This document shows, in pieces, positions 34,491 through 45,516 of a DNA stretch of 56,408 bases. Under the pieces are notes generated by a model, which did not search any database, was not told the origin of the DNA, and was given only the letters and a program-made list of their open reading frames with translations. Each line of letters opens with the position of its first letter. Position 1 is the stretch's first letter. The position numbers and the translations under genes are program-made. Origin of the DNA: Pleurotus djamor. Lineage: Eukaryota; Basidiomycota; Agaricomycetes; Agaricales; Pleurotaceae. The stretch covers positions 1-56,408 of the forward strand of contig JAPEVF010000272.1 in the NCBI GenBank assembly GCA_029747585.1. The letters run 5' to 3'.

Positions 34491-37101
34491 ATGCCCAAGG
34501 CTCGTCGTTCCGAGAGGATCAAGCGTGTCACTCTGGAAAGCACAGTCTCTGAGCGCGTCTTATGCAAGGATCGCTCCGAAAAGAGTACGCGAGAGCGAAA
34601 TACGTCGGCGAAGCGTCAAGGAATAAAAGAGCGCGAGAAAAACGAGCCGGTTTTCCGGCGCGCAAAGACGAGGGGAAGGCTAAGTAACCTTCCCCAGATG
34701 CCCCTTGACGTTCTATTCGAAGTAACCCCATCATTAGTGCTCAGTCGTCTACTCAGGTCTGATATTTGGATTCCAGATTTTCGGGTATCTTGACCCTTTG
34801 GACGTGCTGCGTTTGGCACGAACAACCAAAGCCTTTCGATCCGTTTTGATGAGTCGATCGTCGATCTCCCTGTGGAAGCGGGTTTTTGAAAACGTATCCG
34901 ATGTTCCCCCAAAGCCTCGTGGACTAGCGGAACCATCATGGGCGAATTTCTTGTTCACAACCACCTGTTATGTATGAATGCATGATTTTCTTTATGACTC
35001 AGGCCAGAGTTTGAACGATACTTAACCCGCAGGAATGCCTCACCCCCCGTGCTGCACTCAGCTTCGGCGCCCATCAAGTCCGCTATTGCAAGCGATGTGC
35101 CGTTTTGAAGTGAGCTCTTCGATCTACACTCAGTCACTAATCAACCTCGTTCACAAGATTGCATACCGACCCATTCGGAGACCCCCTCATCCGCAAAGAC
35201 GTAGAAAGTCTTGGATTATCCGATCCAAATGTATCAGAAACGACAATTGCAGTGGAATATCCATCCGACGGTCTCCGTACGTGCTTGATTTTTATGCGCA
35301 AACCTCAACCTCACCCTCACCCTCATCATCGTTGCAGAATTAGGACGCCGAACTGGTGCCTATGTATGGTTGAAGGTCGACTTCAAGGACTTCAAGGACA
35401 GTTATGCCGAAGTACGCGACGATAAGATCAAGATGACACACTTTCACGAGCAACGTAACAAGCGATACGCAGAAATGGTAGGGGTATGTATAGTTATTTT
35501 TAATTGGCGGAATACCTTCTTATGTGACCCGCGTAGCATGCTCGAGAATATGGTCTTTGGGCCTCCAACAAGCAATGCGAACGCTCTGCCGACATTGATA
35601 ATATCCGTGAGACACGCTTCAAGTCGTAAGATCAATGCGTTTCCCCCTTAATTCACCCCATTCACCACTTTTCTTAGGATCAAACAGAAGTTGATCGACG
35701 AAGGTTTCTTCCTACTACCTCATACTCATCCCTGGCTTAACATTAGTATCTACTCTAGGCTGGAAGCGCGAAATAGATGGTTTGACTTCTGCCCAAGAAA
35801 TCTTATTGAGGAAGCTCCCTTCTGTCAGAGTAGCGCGACCTCTAACCCATCGAAGTAAGTCACTCATTTGTATAGCGTATGTGTAACCTCCATACTTACC
35901 ATCCTACAGTGTGGCCGAAAGTCGAACTGGAAATAATACCAATGTTGACGCAATTCCGTGATGCTCGTCTCGCAAAGAAGCGCGCCACTATTCTGAGGCG
36001 GCGGCGCCAGATTTTTGCTGATGTGGTTGATAATTACGCAGCGACGCAGTCTGTCAGGGGGATCTTTCCTTCAGCGGCCGATCTGTATGTCCTCGAGGGC
36101 TTTTCCGCTGTGAAGAAGCGAATCGAAGAAGACCCTAACGACGTCGAGTACACTCCCTCGGCATTCGATGACATTCTCCATCAGATGCCCCAGTACTACG
36201 AAGAGTGGATTAGCTTGTGTACAAACAAGCTGCTCGAAGTAGCCAATCAATCAGCCCATGTCAAGGACGCTGGCCCACCCGCACTGCTCGACAAGTCGTC
36301 ACTCGCGCTGGTCACGACAATTTTCTGTTGTAGACTATGCAATGGAACTCTCGAGTATCCAAATATACTCGTACATGAGTGCTTTCGACGACCACCTCGA
36401 CAGACATACTTCCATTTAGAGGTGACCCAGTTCATAGACGGTCTCGACGTCCTCCCGTGGATCGAGGTACCCCAGAACCGAATCATACTACTGCCTCCAA
36501 CCTTAATCACGGACGTGGGTCTTTCGTGTGGCCTCGGCGCGCAGACCATGACTCATGACGAATTGGATTCGATGAACATTTGGCTGGCTGGCGAAGATGA
36601 TAGCGAGGCTCAGGCAGTTGTGCGATGGCGGAAAGCGGTGAGTGTTCTGCGTTTCCCTTTCTTTGTATCTCGACCAACCCACTGCACAGATCCAGTTTGA
36701 CCGTTGGAAGCAAACTACCTATTCAAAGACACGGTACACCTGGTCCAGAGTAACTGAGGAGTCCCTCATCAAGACCTACAATCGTTTCGAGCTCGATTTC
36801 TACACCAAGGACTTCTCTGGAGTCCTGTTCTGTGCACACTGTCGGAAGAACTTTGAACCGACGTCTTTTGTTTATCATATGAAGCAGTGAGTCGCAGGCA
36901 TATCGCTTGATTGTTGAAATATATTGATCATTACTGGTACTAGACACAAGCCTGACGGTGGTGCCATCCAAATGTCGGACTTCATCGTCGACCCAACCCT
37001 TGCCCATCAGCAATTGTTCTCTACCAGTATCCCAAGCGAATACCGATCGGGTTCGGTAAGAAATAGATGCGGACGATAACCTTGGAGCATCATTGCAGTA
37101 A
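34491..37101 (+). CDS. F-box protein with C-terminal C2H2-like zinc finger
   Basis: Twelve exons give about 672 aa: 34491-34721, 34777-34971, 35033-35109, 35158-35276, 35338-35483, 35537-35625, 35678-35703, 35759-35854, 35910-36637, 36690-36886, 36944-37055 and a stop-only exon at 37099-37101. If the last intron is not spliced, the frame ends at 37079 instead. A basic N-terminus precedes the F-box (LPQMPLDVLFEIFGYLDPLDVLRLARTTKAFR). Next is the family's Cys motif (TCYECLTPRAA...VRYCKRCAV). Near the C-terminus are CRLCNGTLEYPNILVHEC and a C2H2-like finger (FCAHCRKNFEPTSFVYHMKQH). It is a different F-box family from copies 1-3 and has many more introns. Probable SCF adaptor or nuclear factor with unknown target. 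Confidence 0.82.
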
Positions 37102-37713
37102 GCTCAAATCATGACGATTATCAAGTTTGATTGCCTATCCATACGTCTACCCTCGTATCCAGTTGCTCGAGCTTGTGGTCGGAGTACTACCATGTCACCC
37201 TACATTTTTATCCCTAGTTACTAAAGCTAATAGACTTCATAAGCATCATGCACCCTCGGTCTTGTGACGTTTACGAGGCATTCATCCGCTCAAAGTCCGC
37301 AAGGCCACACTCGATCTGAGAGTCTAAGTCGGATAACGGTACCGTCGGCCCAGATCCACCTGTCCCCCACAGCAATCAACGGAGCGGCTCGGCTATCTGC
37401 CCTTCGACCACTTGAAGAAAAGAAGAAATGAGACTATAGACGTCGTAAACCCTCAGGGACGAGTGGCAGATACATTATAGCCGAGGTCAGTACTTCAAAT
37501 GAACCCACGGTAGCCTTGCGGAAGATGTCCAGTGCCTCGATGATTCGCCCATAAGGATCGATCCCTTAGATAACAGCCTCGTCCCGAAGCCGAAATAAAT
37601 GTGGCAGGAAATCGTCAATTGTGTGGGTGTCTGTGGATATGATGTAATGTACAGCTCGTGCTAGAGTAAGTATATTGCCGAGGGATGTCGTAGAATGATT
37701 CGTGATAAGATAT
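37102..37713. other. Intergenic between convergent genes, nothing recognised
   Basis: This 612-bp spacer holds two 3' flanks. No open frame or repeat of note. Confidence 0.5.
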
Positions 37714-38763
37714 TTACTGGGCAAAAGGAAGGGGAGGATCAGATTTGTTCAAGGCTGCGGACCATTCCTTGTACTTCTCAGCTTCCGCTGCGATCTCTTT
37801 CAGCTTAGCATCGGCCATGGCATTGGCATCTGCGCCGAGAGAAAGTTTCTTTGGTGGGTTGGGGTCGGTGGCGAGCTTGTAGTAGACGGTTTGAGCGAAC
37901 TTGACTGGGTCACCTTCGTAGCCCTTGAAAGCGGCCATGTAGGCACGGCCCATTTCGGTCGGCATATGGGGAGCGGTATAGGCAGGATGGGCGGGGAAGA
38001 ACTGAGCACCCTTGTCCCAACCTGTATCGTATCCACCAGGTCGAACGAGGGTGAACTGAAAGTATCTCAGTCATCTGCGCTAAAATAGATCAGAGAAAGG
38101 GGACCTACCCTGATGTTCCAAGCCGGGTCGACTTCTTGACTGAGACCATCGATGAAACCCTCAATAGCTAATCATCCGAGTGAGACCTTCGATATCCACA
38201 GATGAGAACGAATATAACACTCACCAGCCTTGGATGCAGCATAGTAGTTTGACGCGGGAAGAGGAGAAATTCCAGTGGCGGAACCAACGGTGATGATACG
38301 TCCTCCCTGAGGTTTGTTCACTTCCCGCAAGACGCGTAATCCTTCGACTGCGACGTTCGCAGCAGCGAAAAAGTTGAGGTCGAATAATTTCCTAGCATCG
38401 GCTTCGGGGATGGCCTCGGCTTCGCCCACTATGAATCCACCAGCGTTGTTGTAAACGACATCGATGCGACCGAACTTGTCAGTAGCGGCTTTGAATGCGC
38501 TCTTCACTGCTTCGGAGCTGGTGAGGTCGGCAGGGATGACGAGGAGTTGGGAAGGGTATTTTGATGTGAGGTCATCGAGGGCGGAAGGGGTACGAGCTGT
38601 GGCGGCAACAGAGTCACCAGCCTTCAGGACGACGTCCAGCACGCTACGACCGAGACCGCGAGTTGCACCGGTGACTAGGGGAAGAAAGGATGCGGTTAGG
38701 CACGAATAGAGTATGGAATTCATTCAAGAAGCAAAACTGACCGAACCAAACTTGGGGAGACAT
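37714..38763 (-). CDS. Short-chain dehydrogenase/reductase
   Basis: Four exons (38763-38742, 38674-38225, 38167-38109, 38055-37714) encode 290 aa, a normal SDR length. The Rossmann nucleotide motif TGATRGLG is at residues 9-16. NNAG is at 83-86, Ser about 139 and the catalytic YAASK at 152-156. The classical catalytic set is complete. The protein probably reduces a ketone or oxidises an alcohol with NADP(H), since an Arg follows soon after the glycine motif. Substrate unknown. It is cytosolic by absence of a signal peptide. It lies next to BBE copy 4 on the same strand. Joint regulation is possible but not shown. Confidence 0.9.
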
Positions 38764-39280
38764 TTTGATAGTTTATCCCCAGTCAACCCCTCACCATTTA
38801 AGCATTCTGTTTCCAATGTGCTGCTGAGAAATCTTGATGCAGTGCGCCCATGAAGTGTGGGTACTGCTGCGGGTTTTACGCGCAGGTTAACTGATAAAAA
38901 TCTGAACTAGGCCGTAAATGACGCGTCGCCACGTTGAGCGCCAAGCCAACGTCATCCCCCTGAGCACCTCATCCATCGATTTCATTTGATGCCCCAATGG
39001 ACGCCAACGGTCGATATGGACACTTGGAGAGAGCGGTTGTAGGGCTCCGAACGCCTCGTCTCTACGGAGGAGATCAGTCCTTTCTTCTGGAAAAGGATAA
39101 TAATTGTGATTGGTTGTACTAAGTAGTGTCCGAGGCGAAAGAATCAAGGTAATGACGAACGATTATCTAAATTCTAAGGTATGAATGTGATAGGCAAAAA
39201 GGATACGAAGAGGATTAGTGTCGATTAAAATGATCAGTGGTAGTGAGTGGACGGTTGGCAGATGAGTATTGTTGAGAGAC
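38764..39280. other. Intergenic, nothing recognised
   Basis: This 517-bp spacer should hold the SDR promoter and the BBE copy 4 terminator region. No gene seen. Confidence 0.5.
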
Positions 39281-40974
39281 TTAAAACTTGAACCCTCCTT
39301 TCCACAGACGACCAAAGACATCGCCGGAGTCGTACTTGCGCTTGATGTCTCTGAGTCGGCGCAAATTAGCAGCGCCATACGACTCGTAGACATTCTGATC
39401 CGGAAGCGCGTAATTGATGTACAACCATGGGTGTAGCACGTTTCGCCTTTTAGCTTCTTTGGTCGCCCAATCGATAACACCGCGAACGGCTTTCTCCATC
39501 GCAGCATCATCAGATTTGGAAGCCCAAACGGTGTTGAGATTCAAGACTAGATAGGACAGAGATGTCAGCCAAAAGATCTGCGAGTAGCTTGGGTAGACAT
39601 ACGGATGAGATCACCGTCCTTGGGAGAAAGTCCTTGAGGAGTTCCACCCACACCGTTGTTGGCAGTTGCTTGCAGGTGAGTAACGGAAATGGGCTGGAAA
39701 GAGGCGGTCCACTCGATGTGTGGCTTCCCGACCAGAGGGGCGAATAGCTCATGAGACTTCTGATAGATGCCGACCGCGATATCGGCGTCCACCTTCAGAG
39801 TCAGGGTTGCGAAAATGCGCCTGAGGCCGGTAGGGAAGGCAACATCGACCTCCTCGCTCAAAGATTGCTGGTTCGTGTTGCTTTGAATAGATGAAGTGCC
39901 GTTCTGGAACGGTACCTTTAGCATTTCGTCAAAGAGATCGGTCTTGGAGACGTCGGGGGCGAGATACGCGAAGGTTGCGAAGACGGTGTCGTTCTTGAGC
40001 GCCTCGTTGTAGCCCCAGACGACGGAAGCACCTCCATGAGGGTCCTTCCTGAGCTTCACGGTCATCTTGGCCATGGCGTTGAAGATGTCGGCACCAGAAG
40101 AGACATCGTATCTTCGACTTCCACCCCATTTGGGAGTCGAGGGGAAAGTCTTGACATCGTAGCGAGTGATGATACCGAGGTTGGTGCTACCCGCTTTGAG
40201 GCCAAAATAGAGGTCGGCATTAGTCTTCTGATTCACATTGACGATGCGTCCGTCGGCAAGTACCACTTCGTAATTGACCACATTATCGGAGGCAAAACCA
40301 TGCTCGGGGGAAAGGTTGGAGAAGCCACCTAGAGTTACAATCAAAATCTAGATTCGGTCAAAGACATGCTAACGAATTTCTCACCGCCTAGAGTAAAACC
40401 TCCGACCCCGACAGTGTTTGAGCGACCGCCAACAACGGTGACGCCATGAGGATCAAGGGCGTCGTAAACGGGTCCCCACGAATTCCCAGGGCCGATACTT
40501 GCAACTTTCTTGTCGGCAGAAAGGGAGATGCCGTCAATGTGCCTCAAGTCAATGGCAACACCGGGACTCTGAATGTTCGCAGCGCCAGCCCATGTCATAT
40601 GGCCGACTGAGCGGACTGAGAACTTGCATTGCTCTTGCTTGATGATCTTCAACGCGTCAGAGACGTCTCGCGCGTTGAGGGCTGCTACACGACATGAGGC
40701 CCGAAGTTCGGACTCTTGAGTCGTGTAGTAGTCGGTGCTCAACGTCTGAAAGCCTGACGTCCCAGGGAGAACAACCTTGCTCGGACCCAACTTCCTCAGC
40801 AAGGCTTGGCACTGAAACAAACGTTCGGTTAGAAAAGCGAGCAGGCTGAATTCGATGGAGCACCCTTACGCAATTGTTGCCGGTAAGTTCATCACGAAGT
40901 TCGTGGTTTACGGTAGCAGAGTAAGATGGGGCAATGAGGGCGAAAAGAAGCAGCGAAGCAGAGATGGAACGCAT
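39281..40974 (-). CDS. Secreted FAD-linked oxidase, berberine-bridge-enzyme-like (BBE copy 4)
   Basis: Four exons (40974-40870, 40811-40385, 40328-39603, 39546-39281) encode 507 aa. A signal peptide of about 20 residues (MRSISASLLLFALIAPSYSA) leads an FAD_binding_4 domain. FAD-linking His is in SVRSVGH and GGRSNTVGVGGF again lacks the second Cys. The BBE domain ends NYALPDQNVYESYGAANLRRLRDIKRKYDSGD. It is the close paralog of BBE copy 3, with long shared strings such as GFSNLSPEHGFASDNVVNYEVV and conserved intron positions. It uses a GT donor where copy 3 has GC. Location is predicted to be extracellular and the substrate is unknown. Confidence 0.9.
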
Positions 40975-43231
40975 GGCGAAGAAGCTTCTGAGAGCGCTTG
41001 GAGTGTCTTCTTTTCGTCGGGACACCTTTTATATCGGTGGTACCACCGGCGACGTCGCTGTACGCCTGTAGTCAAAGCATCGCAATCTGCAGATAAACAT
41101 CGAATCGCTGTTGGATCTCTGACAGTACCTGAGCGAACGGATACTCTGGCAGTGAAACTCGAGCCTAGGTTCTATCTTGGACGAAAAATCAATTGGGATA
41201 AACAGAGTTGACTGTGATATGGTCTGTCAGCGCTATGAAAGATTTCAATCGTTTCGATCGCGCCCCGTTGTGTCTGAAATTATTAAACAAAAGCTGACAG
41301 CATGGTCGCATCAGGCGGAGATATCAAAGCTTACATTTGAAGGGATGTTCATAGCATCATCTCTGTACACCAGCGCCTTCCAGAGGGCGTTAGAGGGAAC
41401 ACCCCCGTTCATTCGGTGCGATGACAGTGTCATTCAAGTGTGTACTGAGAAAGGAAAGATGTCCTATGAGCCCGATGTCAGTCAATAAACAAGGGCCCAC
41501 TGAGAAACGACAAACGCAGCGTAGAGTAGATGTTCATCCCTGTAGTACAAACTCGCTCGTAAATCTTGAAAGAGTTCCCCATACGTGAGGTCTGGCAACG
41601 AAACATGTTGCTATGGACATAGGCGGCCTTGAAAATAGCGGAAGGATGTACTACTAAACAGAGCGCGAGTAAGCAACGATGGTCGGAACAACTGAGCAAG
41701 AATATATTGAGAAATAATCACACTGTGCTTGGAACAAAGGCAGCCCGAGTTTCAAGGTGTTAGGGTACTCACCCATTAGGTTGAAGCGACGCAGTGGCTG
41801 GGAAACTATGAGGATCGTCTAATCGGGCACGCTCTATTCTCCACAGGTCGGAGTGCGCTGAACCATGAAGGCCTTGTTCACCGAGTACGGCATTAGTCAT
41901 GGCAGGAGTCAACTGGCTCCCCGAACATGGCCAAATTGAATACGATTTTTATCAGTGTCTGGGTCAATCCGGGACCGACGAAACACAAAGAAGAACTTGA
42001 GATATATGCTTTTGGTCTCTAAAGTCTCGGGGTCTTCTGATGGCATCGAAAAGCGAAGTCGGTAGGACGACCTCTCTCCCAGAACCAGAGACTATATGGG
42101 TCAGGAGTTAGCCATGCATGGTGTGGTGACACTGATAAGCATCGTAATATGACGGTGTTTACGATGATGGAGGGTCCCGACTCTGGCAGTGCTGTGGGAG
42201 ATACAGGTCTGTCGGCGACCGGGCATTAGACTCGATCCCAGGCGTACTTGGTATCTAGTTCCTCGTTTGCGTGGGCAAAGAGGAGGGGGAAAATGAAACA
42301 CTCGGAATAGATACATATCGTCCATTATTTTCTCTTTTCCCCAAAACTTACCGGAACGGATGGAATCGAGCCTAACCGGGCATCTACATCAGATATTTCT
42401 TTCACTACTATTTTTCACTGCCAACTCACCTTGAGCGTTGAGCGTTGTCAAAGCCTATGACTCTAGAGTACTCGCGAATTCCGGGCCCAACTTGGGCATC
42501 AAACACTAGACGCGGATGCTGATGCTGCGGAGCTGTCCATTCCATGCGTAGCAGAACTGATATCGCCAGTGACCTTCCCGGACGAGGGGACAATGCGTGT
42601 ACAAATTCACGAAGTCGAAGCAAGTTCGAGGGAAGGTTGAGGGAAGGTGGGAGCAAACTGAGGGAAGGTCTGATTGAGGGCGCTTAATTTGCCCCGGCCG
42701 GTCCGTTCCTCCCAATTAGGACCCCTTTGCGTCAGGGTGCAGACATGCTTCAATGACTCGGACAGGACAGAAGACACGAAAAGAGGAGACATTATACTGA
42801 TCTGTTGGCTAGAGAAGCCCGATAATCATGAAAGCACAAAGCGTGATGTCGAGTAGGTCGGATGAATGGTGCCTTCAAAATTCACTCACACATTACGAGG
42901 GCCTGCATGGTCAATCAGAGAACTTCAACTAAGAACTAAGAATACTTGAGGCATGTCCACGGTATACCCACTCGCGGGTGTGCCTGGCATTTTTGCCATG
43001 GTGGCGACCCACTCATTTTCCTAACTTTTGAATGCTTTTGAATTCCAGCTCTTACCACGGTCCCGTCATTTCTATCTTTAAACTCACCGAACGCACGTGA
43101 GTCCTTCTCACCTGGTAGGCAAAAACGGCGTCCTCAGAGCTGGAGGCATCTGCATCTGTGCAGCTTGTGGCGTCGAACTTCTGTAGTCAGCGATTCACCC
43201 GCTACTCACCGTTACTTATAGAGTCCCAGGG
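40975..43231. other. Divergent intergenic region, nothing recognised
   Basis: Apart from the BBE copy 4 TATA box, this 2.3-kb stretch has only short frames without conserved features and no repeats that I can see. Confidence 0.5.
41025..41033 (-). promoter_or_regulatory. TATA box of BBE copy 4
   Basis: TATAAAAGG reads on the minus strand 51-59 nt upstream of the ATG at 40974. Confidence 0.65.
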
Positions 43232-45342
43232 ATGAAACCATGTCCTGAATGCATCCAAATGCACCCCTCCAACCCTTTAGTCTCAGCCTCAGGCCCGAGT
43301 CTGGAATCTGTGGAGGAACTTGACGCCCTAACCCGACTCATCACCGATTCAGTTTCGGTCGTAAAATCTGTGTACGCTCGCGCTCGGCATGCACCACCCA
43401 GTATCCACTCAACCAAACCGGATCCTTTCCACTCCCAAGAACTTGTTTCCGAGCAGTTACAGACTGCGATAAAGACCATTGAAGCAGCTTGTGCTCAGTT
43501 GAGTGCTACCGTCGCCAACCCTGGCCACGTTATAATCAATGTAAGTGTATCTCGATGTAGTCCTTGGTGGAAACCTGATGGATGTCGTGTTTTCTCAATT
43601 TTGAGAAAGTCTATGGGGTGAGTTGATAAGCCTGTTCACTCCGCCCGTTGTACTTCCGCGTCAATAGTCTATTGAGCCCGCGTGCATGGGCATTGCGATA
43701 GAGTCCAAAATTGCAGATCTTTTACTGGGAAAGTCCGACGGTCTCCATGTTGATGAACTTTGCAAGCTCACTGGTCAAGACGCCGGAAAGTTAAGCCGCA
43801 TCTTGCGCACTTTGGCGACGAACCATATCTTCCTGGAAGGTTGTCTCTCTCGTACAACAATGGCGTTTCAACCGCTAATATCTACGATCAGTTGCTCCCA
43901 ATGTTTTTTCAAATAACAGGCTATCCTTGAAGCTTCTTTCAACGGATCCTGTGTCAAGCTTCGCTGGCATGATGCGCGTATCTTTTCGCTTTCCGCTGAA
44001 TTCTGGCCAAAACCACTGTCTTATAGGTCTGACCACCCAATGAAGTCGTGCGCTTCACTCCCGGGTGTTTTAGCAGACCCAGGGAAACGGAAGTCTGAAC
44101 GACTCGAAGACACAGCTTTCTACCTCGCTCATGGTGTCACATTTTACGACTTTTTAAGCAATGTAAGGATGTTCTTCCCAATTGACGCTACCAGCGCGGT
44201 TCATTCGTCTATTTCTTCCCACTTCCAGCCTCAAAACACGAGATATAATGAGGTCCGTCTGGACAAGTTTCAGTTTAAGCGTATTTCGTCTCAATTTTAT
44301 GACTTGTAGAGGTTGAATCAAGCAATGATCGGTTGGGAACTAGTCACAGGGAAGGAAATGCTTCCAAAGAGTGCGTCCTGGCCGCGACCTTGGTCTTATG
44401 CCATGCTGATATCTCTGATGGCCTAGTTTATCCATGGGAACGACTCCCACCGGGGTCTACAGTCGTTGATGTTGGTGGCGGAAACGGTCACGCTGTACTC
44501 CCATTATTACGGGAATTCCCCAACTTGAACATTGTGGTTCAAGACACCCCCACGGTTGTCACTCAAGGAAAACAAGTTCGTCGTCCGTCACCTGAATTCT
44601 CGGAATTTGACTCTGACGAGCCCGTCTCTAGTATTGGGAGAGAGAGTTCCCAGAAGCCGTCGAAGCTCGAAAAGTGTCTCTCGTTGCCATTGACTTCTTA
44701 ACTGAATCCCCGGTTAAGCAGGGAGCGATTTACTATGTACCTTCTCTACGTTCAGTCAGTATTCTCATCCTTAGCTTACACTACTTAGATTCGGCATGTC
44801 CTGTAAGTCACATCGTTGTTCCGTATGTCACCTACTAACCCGGTCCAAAGGCACAACTGGCCAGATGATCAATGCATTCTCATCCGTCCGCAAAGCTGCA
44901 AATCCCACAAGCAGGCTTCTCCTCCGTAAGCTAGTCCGCCTCCAAATCTCGTCCGAGGTACCTCATGGATGAGTATACTCTAGATGAATTCGTTCCCCCA
45001 CATATCGTTGACGGAGCCTTGGCTGTGGAAAAACAGGTAAATATTGTTCATTCACACTCTCGGCTTTTTGTTACAAGCATTCGTCAAGGCACCAGCACCG
45101 CTTCTCCCTAACTGGGGCGCTGGTAGTAAACGGCTGTATCAACTAGATATCACCGCGATGCATATGTTCAACAGCAAGGAACGAACGCTCGACGCATTGA
45201 TAGATTTGGTGTACGTCGCCTTGGATTCCAGCGTCCTCGATCTTGAGTGCTCACGCGAGTTCACAGGACATTCTGTGGCTTTGAATTTGTCAAAGTGTGG
45301 GATGGCGGAGAAGCAAGCCTCGTCGAATTTGTTCCTGTCTGA
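43232..45342 (+). pseudogene. O-methyltransferase gene A, 14 exons, with a probable 2-nt frameshift
   Basis: The exons are 43232-43540, 43606-43617, 43668-43839, 43892-43973, 44027-44162, 44229-44252, 44310-44370, 44427-44575, 44632-44736, 44789-44802, 44851-44925, 44984-45036, 45089-45210 and 45267-45342. They would encode about 463 aa of a class-II SAM-dependent O-methyltransferase. A winged-helix-like dimerisation region has LHVDELCKLTGQ. The SAM motif is VVDVGGGNGH and the catalytic-His region is HVLHNWPDD. Exon 11 is two bases short: the frame shifts after QCIL, and SSVRKAANPTSRLLL is in another frame, as if CTCTC had become CTC near 44880. Exon 4 also appears to need a GC donor. Everything else is in phase. 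So it is either a very young pseudogene or carries an indel error. It converges with the methyltransferase gene ending at 45517. Confidence 0.75.
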
Positions 45343-45516
45343 TTCACTTGTCACTCACCTTTTATCTGCTCTCAGTAGCTTTGTCGTAAGGCTTTACCCT
45401 AGTTATGTTTCCCCGAAGTCATTCATGCCTGTGCTTAATACTCACTCGTTAGAGCACTGGACTCCCATGGTCAAGATGAGAAAGGTATCGGGGAGATACA
45501 GGAGGCCCAAGGCAAT

